From assembly GCA_017548545.1 (NCBI GenBank), contig JAFYZW010000066.1, positions 1-64,000 of the forward strand: a stretch of 64,000 bases of DNA, in the 5' to 3' direction. Numbering within the stretch: position 1 is the stretch's first letter; each line of letters begins with the position of its first letter. A program made the translations under genes and the position numbers. Of the stretch, positions 48,310 through 57,645 are shown in pieces. Below the pieces are notes generated by a model that was not told where the DNA came from, searched no databases, and saw only the letters and a program-made list of their open reading frames with translations. The DNA is from Bacteroidales bacterium (GTDB taxonomy: Bacteria; Bacteroidota; Bacteroidia; Bacteroidales; UBA3663).

Positions 48310-49311
48310 ATGGCAACTTATTTGACTAACGACAAACTCGTTATTGTTGGTGCCGCTGGTATGATTGGTTCCAACATGGTACAGACCGCTCTCACCATGA
48401 GAATGACCCCAAACATTTGCCTGTATGACGTGTACGCTCCAGGTCTTGAGGGCGTAGCCGAGGAAATGTTCCACTGTGGTTTCGAAGGTGCCAACATCAC
48501 CTGGACAACAGATGTTAAAGAGGCTTTCACTGATGCCAAGTATATCATTTCTTCTGGTGGTGCTCCACGCAAAGCCGGCATGACCCGTGAGGACCTTCTG
48601 AAGGGCAATTGTGAGATTGCACGCGGTTTAGGCGAGGACATCCAGGCATACTGCCCCGATGTAAAGCATGTTGTTATCATCTTCAACCCAGCCGACCTCA
48701 CCGGTCTTGTAACCCTGCTCTATTCCGGCCTTAAGCCAAACCAAGTGACTACACTTGCCGCCCTCGACTCTACCCGTCTGCAGAGCGCATTGGCCAAGAA
48801 GTTCCGCGTACAGCAGTCAAGCATCACAGGCTGCCGCACCTTCGGTGGCCACGGCGAGCAGATGGCCGTATTTGGAAGCCAGGTGAAGATTGGCAATCGC
48901 ACCCTTTCTGAACTCATCGGCACACCCGAGTTCTCAAACGAGGAATGGGAGGAGATGAAGAAGGCCGTCACCAAAGGTGGCGCCAAGATTATCGAGCTCC
49001 GTGGTCGCAGTTCGTTCCAGAGCCCATCACATTGCGCTGTCGAGATGATTCGTTCGGTAATGGGTGGCGAACCATTCCGCTGGCCTGCAGGCACCTATTG
49101 CAATGATGCAAAGTACAACCACATCATGATGGCTATGGATACCACCATGGACGAGCGTGGTTGCACCTATGTTAACCCCGTTGGCACCCCTGAGGAGATG
49201 GCCAGCCTCGATGCATCTTACGAGCACCTTTGCAAGATGCGCGACGAGCTCGTAACCCTTGACATTGTTCCTCCAATCTCTGAGTGGAGCAAGGTCAATC
49301 CTAATCTCTAA
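48310..49311 (+). CDS. mdh: malate dehydrogenase
   Basis: A 333-aa NAD-dependent dehydrogenase that interconverts malate and oxaloacetate. The NAD-binding loop is VIVGAAGMIGSN. The substrate loop GGAPRKAGMTREDLLKGN carries the Arg residues that separate malate from lactate dehydrogenases. The catalytic His is in FGGHGEQM and the partner Arg is in LDSTRLQ. The gene stands alone between its own promoter and a strong terminator. In anaerobic Bacteroidales it serves the fumarate/succinate route. Confidence 0.93.
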   Translation: MATYLTNDKLVIVGAAGMIGSNMVQTALTMRMTPNICLYDVYAPGLEGVAEEMFHCGFEGANITWTTDVKEAFTDAKYIISSGGAPRKAGMTREDLLKGNCEIARGLGEDIQAYCPDVKHVVIIFNPADLTGLVTLLYSGLKPNQVTTLAALDSTRLQSALAKKFRVQQSSITGCRTFGGHGEQMAVFGSQVKIGNRTLSELIGTPEFSNEEWEEMKKAVTKGGAKIIELRGRSSFQSPSHCAVEMIRSVMGGEPFRWPAGTYCNDAKYNHIMMAMDTTMDERGCTYVNPVGTPEEMASLDASYEHLCKMRDELVTLDIVPPISEWSKVNPNL

Positions 49312-49333
49312 TCCATTTTCGGATTTTTATATG

Positions 49334-49367
49334 CCCCCGCTTCAGACTCTGTGGCGGGGGTTACTTT
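49334..49367 (+). terminator. terminator of mdh
   Basis: CCCCCGC (49334-49340) pairs with GCGGGGG (49354-49360), followed by TTACTTTT. Confidence 0.85.
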
Positions 49368-49440
49368 TCATTACAAGAAATTGTCTCCAATCTAGAGGAT
49401 TTTCGTCTTCACAGGACTTAACCCTTCAGAATCATTACCC

Positions 49441-52400
49441 ATGCGCTTCATTACACGATTCTTCCTGCTCTTCTTCGCATTGTTTCCCTTCTTTCTTTTT
49501 GCAAGAAATAAAATAATGCCGTCTTGTCTCGACAGCAAGACGTTCGCCGCCCATTGGACCATAGAAAGCGAGTCACCCGACTACAGCGTCAAGTTTTTAG
49601 GCGATACACTCGAAGTCATTTCACCCAAGGGGATGACGATTTGGCGCAATGAAAGGATGGAAGGACGCACCATCATCGAGTACGATGCCTGCCTTATGGA
49701 CGAAGGGAGGGAAGAAGATCGGGTGAGCGACCTCAACTGTTTTTGGATGGCGTCTGACCCTGCAGCGAAGGATGGTTCGGTATTCGCACGGCTCAAACAG
49801 AGAAATGGCATCTTCAAGAACTGTTACACCTTGCAGCTCTATTATATGGGCTACGGCGGCAACTATAACAAGACAACCCGTTTCCGCCGATATCAAGGAG
49901 AGGCCAATCAAGTTGGCGATTTCTTTGCAAAACAGAAGAAGAGTGAAGAGGCCACGCATCAAATCCCGGAAATACTGACTGAATACACCGATGAGACGCA
50001 CCTGAACGTGCCCAACAAGTGGCGCCATATCCGCATCGAAGCCGATAACATACGTATCCGATACTTCATCGACGGTGAATGTCTTGTGGATTTCCGCGAT
50101 CCCAAGCCTTTGACCAGTGGGTGGTTCGGCATTCGTACCACATGGAGCCGCCTACGCCTAACCAATTTTTCTTGCACCACCGAGCCACTCTCCGAAGAAC
50201 CAACCACCGGCATCACCCTGCATTGGATTGAACGCCCCACCGAAGACACGTTAGCTGTTCGTTTCGGCGTTCCATTCGAAAGGGGGAAGGTGCATGTTGA
50301 TGATCAATTTTACCTCAACGAACGTGACATTGAATGCTATCCGCTGGCTTTCTGGCCAGATGGAACGCTGAAGTGGGCTGGTTTCACAGGGCTTGTTTCC
50401 AATGCTGATAGCTATACTCTTCGACAAGTATCTCTCAACGAAATCAGGGCGAAGAAAAGAGCAACGCAAAAAGACGCCAATCGCCAACGACTGGAGCTTC
50501 GCAAGACTGCAGAACAATACATTGTCAGAAACGGGGAAAGTATCATTTTCCTACCAACCAACCTTGGTGCAACATGTCTTCTCGACAGTTTGCAATACCA
50601 AGGCCGCTTAACGTGTCAACGTTTACGTGTCTGTGCAGACGAGAAAGATGGCCGAATGGACAGCCTCTGCATTGAGCGCCAGAGCGACCAGCAGATAGTG
50701 GTAAAATGTTGCGGAAAGGCCGACGGACTACCTTACATCGTGCGACTTTATATCAATGCTGGAAGCCCTACCCTACGTTTAGTCCATTCGCTCGTATATA
50801 ATCGAAATGACAAGCAACCTGCGCCGCACAGTCTCTGCATCCGTGCAGATGTTCCCCTCTCCGAGCAGGCTTACAATCGCCATGTGGCCTTCACGCTCGA
50901 CCAGGGCAGGCTGTGGCACGAACCTGTGCAGCCCGTCACCGGACGACGTAGTCTTTCGCTCGACGGCAATGGACGAGGACCCGAAGAACTATATCACCAG
51001 CAGATACTCGGAAAGACCTTGCCCGAACCCGAAGCCTTTAATGAGCTAAATAGGGGATTCCTCAAAAACTGGGCCACATGGGATCGATACCGTCTTTCAC
51101 AACTCCTCGATGAAGGTTTCTCGATTCGCAAAAGTGCAAAACCTGCGCCACAAACGCCTTGGATTGGTACGCTCAACGGCCGACGAAGTACAGGAGGATG
51201 TTTTGTCGGAGAAGTGGGACGAGGCCTTGCCATGGCTTTACACGACTTCTGGCAAAGCTATCCTTCCACACTTCTCATCGAAGGGGCGACACAAACTCAT
51301 GCTACTGTCTCCCTCTTCCTTTGGAGCCCCGAAGCCGAGACGATGAACATGCGTCATTACGATGTGGAGGCCCATGGCCTTGATGCATCTTACGAAGACA
51401 TTCAGGAGGGCATGAGCACGCCCGAGGGTATTGGGCGCACTTCAGTAGTGATGCTTCGTCCTACCTTGGGATATCCGGGCGATGAAGCTCTCACCTCGCT
51501 ATTCAACACGTTGACGCAAGAACCGCAACTTGTATGCACGTCACAATATCTTCATGCTCAACGTGCATTTGGTGTATGGAGCCTGCCCGATCAATTGTAC
51601 GACGATGTTGAACAGCAATTGACCTACTGGTCAGACTTCTATGTAAGCGAAGTGGAACGACGCCACTGGTACGGCTTCTGGAACTACGGCGACGTGATGC
51701 ATGCCTTCGACAACGAGCGACAGGAATGGCGTTACGACATCGGTGGATATGCTTGGGATAATACTGAACTGGCTTCAAACATGATGCTGTGGTACAATTT
51801 CCTTCGCACCGGTCGGTCCGACCTATGGAAACTAGCTGTAGCCATGACACGGCACACCAGCGAGGTTGACGTTTACCACGATGGTCCATTCAAGGGACTT
51901 GGCTCTCGACACAACGTCAGCCATTGGGGCTGCGGTTCGAAAGAGGCACGCATCAGCCAAGCCCTGTGGAACCGATTCTATTACTATTTGAGCGGAGGTG
52001 ACGAACGCTTGGGTGAACTCATGTCAGCGCAACGCGCCTTGGACACGTTGCTCTACCGCATCGACCCGATGCGTCTGGCCGAACCGCGTGGGTTGTATCC
52101 CTGTACAGCTCCAGCCCGACTGCGTATCGGCCCCGACTGGATGGCCTACGCTGCTAACTGGATGACCGAATACGAACGCACGCGAAATACCAACTACTGG
52201 CAGAAGATGCTCAACGGCATGAAAAGCATCAGTGAGCTGCCCATGGGTATATTCAGTGGGCCTAAAGCATTAGGTTATGACCCTGCCACCGGATATTTAA
52301 GTTGGGAGGGAGATCCGAAGATGGAAAATACCAACCATCTGCTTTCGCTCATGGGCGGCTCTGAATTCATGGGCGAACTCCTGCTCATCGACGAAGTGCC

Positions 52401-52713
52401 TGACACATGGCGAAAGACCTGGCTCAACTACTGTGCCGAATATCGTCAGCGCGCCATCAAAGGCAAGCGCAACGGTTATCCGATGGCACGTCTTGCCGCC
52501 TATGCCCATTGGCAATCGGCGCTTGAACCGACGACGGTTCACCGCACCGAACTCTATCAGAACGCGATGATAGAATATGAACGAGGCATACAATCGCCCA
52601 CCCAGTTTTCGACTAACGGCATATCCACATGGGCACTCGACGCCATCTATCTGATTGAAGTTTGTCCTCCTGCAATACAAAAGAACGAGGGAAATCGTCC
52701 TCAAAAACAATAA
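49441..52713 (+). CDS. secreted PL26-like rhamnogalacturonan exolyase with N-terminal DUF6250-like domain
   Basis: A 1090-aa exported protein (MRFITRFFLLFFALFPFFLF signal). The first 240 residues resemble DUF6250, a jelly-roll unit (VISPKGMTIWRNERMEGRTI). The remainder follows the PcRGLX/YetA-like pattern of polysaccharide lyase family 26: RFGVPFERGKVHVDD, CYPLAFWPDGTLKWAGFTG, then YGDVMHAFDNERQEWRYDIG and GYAWDNTE, and later NVSHWGCGSKEARI. Such enzymes release unsaturated disaccharides from rhamnogalacturonan I. No other pectin genes are nearby, so substrate assignment is by family only. Confidence 0.72.
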   Translation: MRFITRFFLLFFALFPFFLFARNKIMPSCLDSKTFAAHWTIESESPDYSVKFLGDTLEVISPKGMTIWRNERMEGRTIIEYDACLMDEGREEDRVSDLNCFWMASDPAAKDGSVFARLKQRNGIFKNCYTLQLYYMGYGGNYNKTTRFRRYQGEANQVGDFFAKQKKSEEATHQIPEILTEYTDETHLNVPNKWRHIRIEADNIRIRYFIDGECLVDFRDPKPLTSGWFGIRTTWSRLRLTNFSCTTEPLSEEPTTGITLHWIERPTEDTLAVRFGVPFERGKVHVDDQFYLNERDIECYPLAFWPDGTLKWAGFTGLVSNADSYTLRQVSLNEIRAKKRATQKDANRQRLELRKTAEQYIVRNGESIIFLPTNLGATCLLDSLQYQGRLTCQRLRVCADEKDGRMDSLCIERQSDQQIVVKCCGKADGLPYIVRLYINAGSPTLRLVHSLVYNRNDKQPAPHSLCIRADVPLSEQAYNRHVAFTLDQGRLWHEPVQPVTGRRSLSLDGNGRGPEELYHQQILGKTLPEPEAFNELNRGFLKNWATWDRYRLSQLLDEGFSIRKSAKPAPQTPWIGTLNGRRSTGGCFVGEVGRGLAMALHDFWQSYPSTLLIEGATQTHATVSLFLWSPEAETMNMRHYDVEAHGLDASYEDIQEGMSTPEGIGRTSVVMLRPTLGYPGDEALTSLFNTLTQEPQLVCTSQYLHAQRAFGVWSLPDQLYDDVEQQLTYWSDFYVSEVERRHWYGFWNYGDVMHAFDNERQEWRYDIGGYAWDNTELASNMMLWYNFLRTGRSDLWKLAVAMTRHTSEVDVYHDGPFKGLGSRHNVSHWGCGSKEARISQALWNRFYYYLSGGDERLGELMSAQRALDTLLYRIDPMRLAEPRGLYPCTAPARLRIGPDWMAYAANWMTEYERTRNTNYWQKMLNGMKSISELPMGIFSGPKALGYDPATGYLSWEGDPKMENTNHLLSLMGGSEFMGELLLIDEVPDTWRKTWLNYCAEYRQRAIKGKRNGYPMARLAAYAHWQSALEPTTVHRTELYQNAMIEYERGIQSPTQFSTNGISTWALDAIYLIEVCPPAIQKNEGNRPQKQ

Positions 52714-52793
52714 GAATAACGGAAAAATCTCATAAATTAGCGGTTTAAGCCCACTTTTTACGCATTAAGTGAACACGTTTGAGATTTTTTTCG

Positions 52794-52801
52794 TACCTTT
52801 G
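52794..52801 (+). promoter_or_regulatory. -7 box placed 4 bp before the tsaC ATG
   Basis: TACCTTTG is followed by CCAC and the ATG at 52806. The start of transcription should coincide with the ATG. A TTTG is seen only 12 bp upstream. Confidence 0.6.
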
Positions 52802-52805
52802 CCAC

Positions 52806-53390
52806 ATGAACGAAGAAGAAAAACAAAAGTTCAAGCAAGCCATCGACGAAGCGTTGAAGGTGTTGTACCGAGGAGGTGTCATCCTCTATCCCACCGACAC
52901 TGTCTGGGGACTTGGTTGTGATGCCACCAACAGTGAGGCCGTTCGAAGAATCTTCGAAATCAAGCACCGCGCCGATTCGAAAGCCATGCTTTCGCTAGTC
53001 GATGCCATAGGACGTGTCGATTACTATTTCTCGCGCGTTCCAGATATCGCCTGGGATCTTTGGGAAGTATCCGACAAGCCATTAACCCTCATCCTCCCTC
53101 GTGCTCGAAATGTAGCACCCGAACTCATTGCCGACGATGGAACTATGGGCATGCGCATCACTAACGAACCCGTTAGCCACACCTTATGCGCCCGCCTCAA
53201 GCGGCCATTGGTAAGCACCAGCGCCAACATCAGCGGTCAACCTACGGCACAATGCTTCGCCGACATCAGCGACGAGATCAAGCAGGCAGTTGACTACATC
53301 ATTCCGCTTCGTCAAGACGAGACCTCCAATCCTTCACCATCCGGCATTATCAAGGTGGGCGATGGGGGTGAAGTCAAAGTAATCAGATAA
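52806..53390 (+). CDS. tsaC: threonylcarbamoyl-AMP synthase (Sua5/YrdC family)
   Basis: A 194-aa YrdC-domain enzyme that makes threonylcarbamoyl-AMP for the t6A modification of tRNA. Motifs are VILYPTDTVWGLGCDATN, KHRADSKAMLSLV, KPLTLILPRA and the diagnostic LVSTSANISGQ. The ATG at 52806 is fixed by the adjoining -7 box; earlier codons in frame would precede the promoter. It is followed after 4 bp by the sugar transferase gene, with which it is surely co-transcribed. Confidence 0.88.
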   Translation: MNEEEKQKFKQAIDEALKVLYRGGVILYPTDTVWGLGCDATNSEAVRRIFEIKHRADSKAMLSLVDAIGRVDYYFSRVPDIAWDLWEVSDKPLTLILPRARNVAPELIADDGTMGMRITNEPVSHTLCARLKRPLVSTSANISGQPTAQCFADISDEIKQAVDYIIPLRQDETSNPSPSGIIKVGDGGEVKVIR

Positions 53391-53394
53391 CAAC

Positions 53395-54810
53395 GTGAAT
53401 CAAAACGCACAACGCATCAAATATATTATTGGCGACCTTCTGGCTACAATGGCCGGGTGGTTGAGCTTTTATATATATCGTTTTGACATCACGGGCTTTC
53501 TCACTGTGCCTACTTTACGTGAGTACTTGACGCTGCCACAAGTCGAACTCAACCTCATCCTTGGACCTTTGGCCTGGTTGGCCCTCTATGCCTTCTCGGG
53601 ATACTACCAAAACCCGTATTTCAAGTCTCAGACCGACGAACTACAGGTGACCTTCTGGTCAATCGTATTCGGCACATTGGTGGCGTTCTTTGCCATGGTT
53701 ATCGACGATGTGCCCTTCATCAACGACGAGAATATCGCCATGCTGAAGATCGTCCACATTTCGCCCAAGACTTATCTGCAGATCCTGCTTACGCTTTTTG
53801 GTTGCATCTTTGTTCCCGTTTACCTGGTGCGCTATTTCATTACACATCACGTCAACGGTCAAATACAAAGTGGACAACTCGGCCTCCGAACCCTGCTCAT
53901 CGGCGAAGGCAAGGCAGCACAATTACTGCAACGTGAACTGAAAGCTGAAAAGCGGCAGAACGGCTACCTCATCATCAAAACAGTACCCGACACTGCCAGC
54001 TATGAAGAGATCCGCAGTGTGGTCGCAGAAAACCACATCGAGGCCTTCCTCCTAGCTCCTGACAAGCACGATGCCCGCATCATCAATCATCGCGTCTATG
54101 AGCTCTTGCCCCTTGAACTGCCGATCCGCATAAAGGCCAGCAATGAAGAAATTCTCAATGGACAAGTCCACACCGACTCGCTGACCACGCTGCCCATGAT
54201 GCAGTACAGCACCGACTTGATGAGTCCCTTCAAACGCAACCTGAAACGACTAGCCGACATAGTATGTGCCGCCTTGGCGCTCATGCTCCTATCGCCGCTC
54301 TTCCTCATCGTGGCCATCATTATCCGTCGTGACTCTTCGGGTCCTGTGTTCTTCAGCCAATGGCGCATCGGGCGTTCGGGCAAGCCTTTCCGCATCTATA
54401 AATTCCGCTCCATGCGAACTGATGCCGAGCAGGATGGACCGCGCCTCTCTTCAACCATGGACAGACGCATCACTAAAGTCGGACGTTATTTACGCAAGTA
54501 CCGCATCGACGAGTTGCCGCAGTTCTGGAATGTGCTGAAGGGAGATATGAGTCTCGTAGGTCCTCGTCCCGAACGCGACTTCTATATCCGCCAAATCATG
54601 GACATCGCCCCCTACTATTCCAAGCTGCTACAAGTGCGCCCTGGCATCACTTCGTGGGGCATGGTCAAGTATGGATATGCATCAACTGTCTTTCAAATGG
54701 TCGAACGTATGCGCTACGACTTGATGTATATCAACAACTGCTCATTAGCCGTCGATCTGAAAATCCTGGGCTTTACCGTACGTACGGTGCTCACTGGGAA
54801 AGGAATATAA
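53395..54810 (+). CDS. undecaprenyl-phosphate sugar phosphotransferase
   Basis: A 471-aa inner-membrane protein of the bacterial sugar transferase (WcaJ/ExoY) family, starting with GTG 4 bp after tsaC. Four membrane helices occupy about residues 10-145 and a CoA-binding-like domain follows (LLIGEGKAAQLLQRELK). The catalytic domain is at about 270-471, with KRLADIVCAALALMLLSP, GPVFFSQWRIGRSGKPFRIY, KFRSMRTDAE and LVGPRPERDFY. It transfers a sugar-phosphate to the lipid carrier as the first step of a surface glycan. No other glycan genes follow here. Confidence 0.87.
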   Translation: MNQNAQRIKYIIGDLLATMAGWLSFYIYRFDITGFLTVPTLREYLTLPQVELNLILGPLAWLALYAFSGYYQNPYFKSQTDELQVTFWSIVFGTLVAFFAMVIDDVPFINDENIAMLKIVHISPKTYLQILLTLFGCIFVPVYLVRYFITHHVNGQIQSGQLGLRTLLIGEGKAAQLLQRELKAEKRQNGYLIIKTVPDTASYEEIRSVVAENHIEAFLLAPDKHDARIINHRVYELLPLELPIRIKASNEEILNGQVHTDSLTTLPMMQYSTDLMSPFKRNLKRLADIVCAALALMLLSPLFLIVAIIIRRDSSGPVFFSQWRIGRSGKPFRIYKFRSMRTDAEQDGPRLSSTMDRRITKVGRYLRKYRIDELPQFWNVLKGDMSLVGPRPERDFYIRQIMDIAPYYSKLLQVRPGITSWGMVKYGYASTVFQMVERMRYDLMYINNCSLAVDLKILGFTVRTVLTGKGI

Positions 54811-54849
54811 AGAGGCATGACGAAGTTAAAAGAGTAAGAAAGATTCAAA

Positions 54850-56667
54850 ATGTTTGGATTTTTTCATATATTGGTCGAACGTATTGTTGCTTGGAGAGAG
54901 AAGCATCTCACTGAGCAACAGTTTGTCCTCATACTCGCCTTCTTCACCGGACTGGTAGGAGCAACCGCTGCATTGGTTCTAAAGTGGCTCATTCACACCT
55001 TCCAGCACATCCTCACGATGTATTTCGTGGTCGATGGCGCCAACTACCTCTATCTGCTTTATCCTGTAGTTGGCATCCTCATTGCTGGACTATTCGTTCG
55101 ATATGTAGTACGTGACGACATCGGACATGGAGTGACAAAAATCCTATACGCCATCTCGCAACGCAAGTCAATTATCAAGGCGCACAACATGTACACCTCG
55201 GTCATTGCATCTTCAGTGACCATCGGTTTCGGTGGATCGGTCGGTGCTGAGGCACCTATCGTTCTTACGGGATCGGCAATAGGTTCCAATCTTGGTCGCC
55301 TCTTCCGCATGGACCAGCACACACTGATGATCCTGCTGGGTTGTGGTGCTACAGCAGGCATTGCCGGCATTTTCAAAGCTCCTATCGCCGGACTACTGTT
55401 CACCGTCGAAGTGCTGATGCTCGACCTCACCGCCTACTCCATCATGCCGCTACTTATTTCGGCAGTGACCGCTGCCTCGGTGTCCTATATCGTCGATGGT
55501 TCGCGTGCCCTCTTCTATTTCACCGAGACAATGGACTTCTCCATCGAACGTCTTCCCTATGTGATTCTTCTCGGTATCTTCTGCGGCTTTACTTCGCTCT
55601 ATTTCACCCGCACAACGTTTGTCGCTGAAGACTTCTTCAAGAAGATCCACAATCCTTGGTTGAAATGGATTATCGGCGGACTCTTCCTCAGCATTGTCAT
55701 CTTCCTCTTCCCGCCACTCTATGGTGAAGGCTACGATGCCATCCAATATATCTACAACGGACAATATCACGAGATTACCGGCAACTCTATCTTCTACGAC
55801 CTCGACCGAGTCTCGCTTGCTATTGGAATACCCAACGCTTCGTTCTGGGTACTATCGGGATTTATCCTCCTCGTGATGCTCACCAAGTCGTTCGCAACAG
55901 CAGCGACCAACGGTGGTGGTGGTTGCGGAGGTACTTTTGCCCCCTCGCTCTTCCTTGGCAATTTTGCAGGCTTTCTCTTTGCCTATATGCTCAACAAGGC
56001 AGGTATCTTCACTTTCCTTTCCGAGCAGAACTTTGCGGTAATGGGGATGGCAGCAGTGATGTCGGGCGTGATGCACGCTCCATTGATGGGAGTCTTTCTC
56101 TCAGCTGAACTGACGGGGCGCTTCGACCTCTTCCTCCCTCTGATGATTGCTTCATGCCTTTCCTACGGCACAATCCGCATCTTCGAACCCTATTCCATCT
56201 ACACCCGTCGTTTAGCGCTCAAGGGCGAACTTATCACCCACCACAAGGACAAGGCCGTGCTCACGATGCTCAGCATGAACGACCTCATCCAGCACGATTA
56301 TCCAATGCTCTATCCACAGATGATGCTCGGCGAACTCGTTAAGCTCATCTCCTCACAGGTTCACAACCACTTCCCCGTCTGCGATACAGATGGCACTTTC
56401 GTAGGCATCGTTACGCTCAACGATTTGCGCAACATCATGTTCCAACCCCGCCTCTATGAGCGGATGATGGTTTCCGACATCATGATCGGGCCTAAGGGCA
56501 AGATACTAACCGACATGAATATGGCCGAAGTGATGAATCTCTTTGATACGACTGGCGCTTGGACCTTGCCCGTCATCGACAACCAGGGGAAATACATCGG
56601 CATGATGTCACGACAGCATTTATATGAGACTTACCGCGCCCTTTTGAAGCAATTCAGCGAAGATTGA
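54850..56667 (+). CDS. ClC-type chloride channel/transporter with CBS domains
   Basis: A 605-aa membrane protein with about 10-12 helices over residues 25-440. The ClC filter motifs are GGSVGAEAPIVLTG, where the Glu corresponds to the gating glutamate, and GGGGCGGTFAPSLFLG. Two CBS domains follow in the C-terminal 150 residues (MSMNDLIQHDYPMLYPQMML, then VSDIMIGPKGKILTD) and may sense nucleotides. It would exchange chloride for protons or let it pass. The gap to the sugar transferase is 39 bp. Confidence 0.87.
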   Translation: MFGFFHILVERIVAWREKHLTEQQFVLILAFFTGLVGATAALVLKWLIHTFQHILTMYFVVDGANYLYLLYPVVGILIAGLFVRYVVRDDIGHGVTKILYAISQRKSIIKAHNMYTSVIASSVTIGFGGSVGAEAPIVLTGSAIGSNLGRLFRMDQHTLMILLGCGATAGIAGIFKAPIAGLLFTVEVLMLDLTAYSIMPLLISAVTAASVSYIVDGSRALFYFTETMDFSIERLPYVILLGIFCGFTSLYFTRTTFVAEDFFKKIHNPWLKWIIGGLFLSIVIFLFPPLYGEGYDAIQYIYNGQYHEITGNSIFYDLDRVSLAIGIPNASFWVLSGFILLVMLTKSFATAATNGGGGCGGTFAPSLFLGNFAGFLFAYMLNKAGIFTFLSEQNFAVMGMAAVMSGVMHAPLMGVFLSAELTGRFDLFLPLMIASCLSYGTIRIFEPYSIYTRRLALKGELITHHKDKAVLTMLSMNDLIQHDYPMLYPQMMLGELVKLISSQVHNHFPVCDTDGTFVGIVTLNDLRNIMFQPRLYERMMVSDIMIGPKGKILTDMNMAEVMNLFDTTGAWTLPVIDNQGKYIGMMSRQHLYETYRALLKQFSED

Positions 56668-56777
56668 TTGACAAAAAACACGCTTTGATTGAAAAATCAA
56701 GACATAATTAAACCGAGCAACCTGCTCTCGGTCATAATGCTGAAACAAACAAGAAAACTATAAAACCTATTACAATT

Positions 56778-57563
56778 ATGAAAAAGACTATTTCACGCAT
56801 CAGCGCAGTGCTCCTCATCTTTGCAGTGGGCATCACCTCAGTAATGGCTCAGCCCGGACATCGTCACCATCGCAGTGGCTATCGTGGTGACGGCTTCATT
56901 CGCGGCGTGCGCGACGTACATACCGTTGCTAATACAGCCATGTTGGGCTACGGCATTGCATCCATGGATGACTATACCGGCATCCGTTTCGGTTACAATG
57001 CAGCATCGTTCCGCACCGACGGCTTCGGCGACATCTCCAGCGATGTCCAGTCCGGTGTTAACATCGGCATGGTCTTCGGCTGGTATCTGGGCAATTCCCC
57101 CATCATCATCGAACCCGGCCTGTACTATTCCTACAAGGGCGGCAAGCTCAATGGCTATGAACCCGAATGGGATTTCCGCACCAAGCTGAAGACCAACATG
57201 CATATGTTCGAGATTCCACTTGTCTTCAAGTACGAAGTGCAGTATCACAATGCCGGTGTCTGCCTCCATCCATTCTTCGGCGGCTTCCTCGCCTTCGGTA
57301 TTGGTGGTAAGACCAAGAGTGTGGAAGGCGGCTATAATGACAGTTGGGATACGTTCTCCGATGGTGAAGGACAGTTAGGTCGTACCGACGCCGGTATGCG
57401 CATGGGTTGCGGTCTTGGCATCGATCACCTCTTCTTGGAACTGGCTTACGACTGTGGCCTTGTCAATTTGGCTAGTGACCAATACAACTATTTTGGCTAC
57501 AACAATTACGACAGCGCTATCCGTAGCAACACTGTCAGCTTCAGCATCGGTTTCAACTTCTAA
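56778..57563 (+). CDS. outer-membrane beta-barrel protein, PorT-like
   Basis: A 261-aa protein with signal peptide (cleavage near SVMAQPG) and a short His/Arg/Gly-rich segment (GHRHHRSGYRGDG). It then has alternating beta strands ending in SFSIGFNF, the form of an 8- to 10-strand outer-membrane barrel. Phrases such as GYGIASMDDYTGIRFGYN and IIIEPGLYYSYKGGKL fit the PorT-like family. The role is unknown. A hairpin terminator follows at 57576. The 110-bp gap before the gene holds only small possible stems and no clear promoter box. Confidence 0.72.
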   Translation: MKKTISRISAVLLIFAVGITSVMAQPGHRHHRSGYRGDGFIRGVRDVHTVANTAMLGYGIASMDDYTGIRFGYNAASFRTDGFGDISSDVQSGVNIGMVFGWYLGNSPIIIEPGLYYSYKGGKLNGYEPEWDFRTKLKTNMHMFEIPLVFKYEVQYHNAGVCLHPFFGGFLAFGIGGKTKSVEGGYNDSWDTFSDGEGQLGRTDAGMRMGCGLGIDHLFLELAYDCGLVNLASDQYNYFGYNNYDSAIRSNTVSFSIGFNF

Positions 57564-57575
57564 CGCTGACATTCT

Positions 57576-57605
57576 CATTGGGTGACACATGGGTGCCACC
57601 CAATG
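57576..57605 (+). terminator. terminator of the beta-barrel gene
   Basis: CATTGGGTG (57576-57584) pairs perfectly with CACCCAATG (57597-57605), followed by ACCTTTATAT. Confidence 0.7.
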
Positions 57606-57645
57606 ACCTTTATATCTAAAACGCAAACAACCTTAATCCTCTCCC

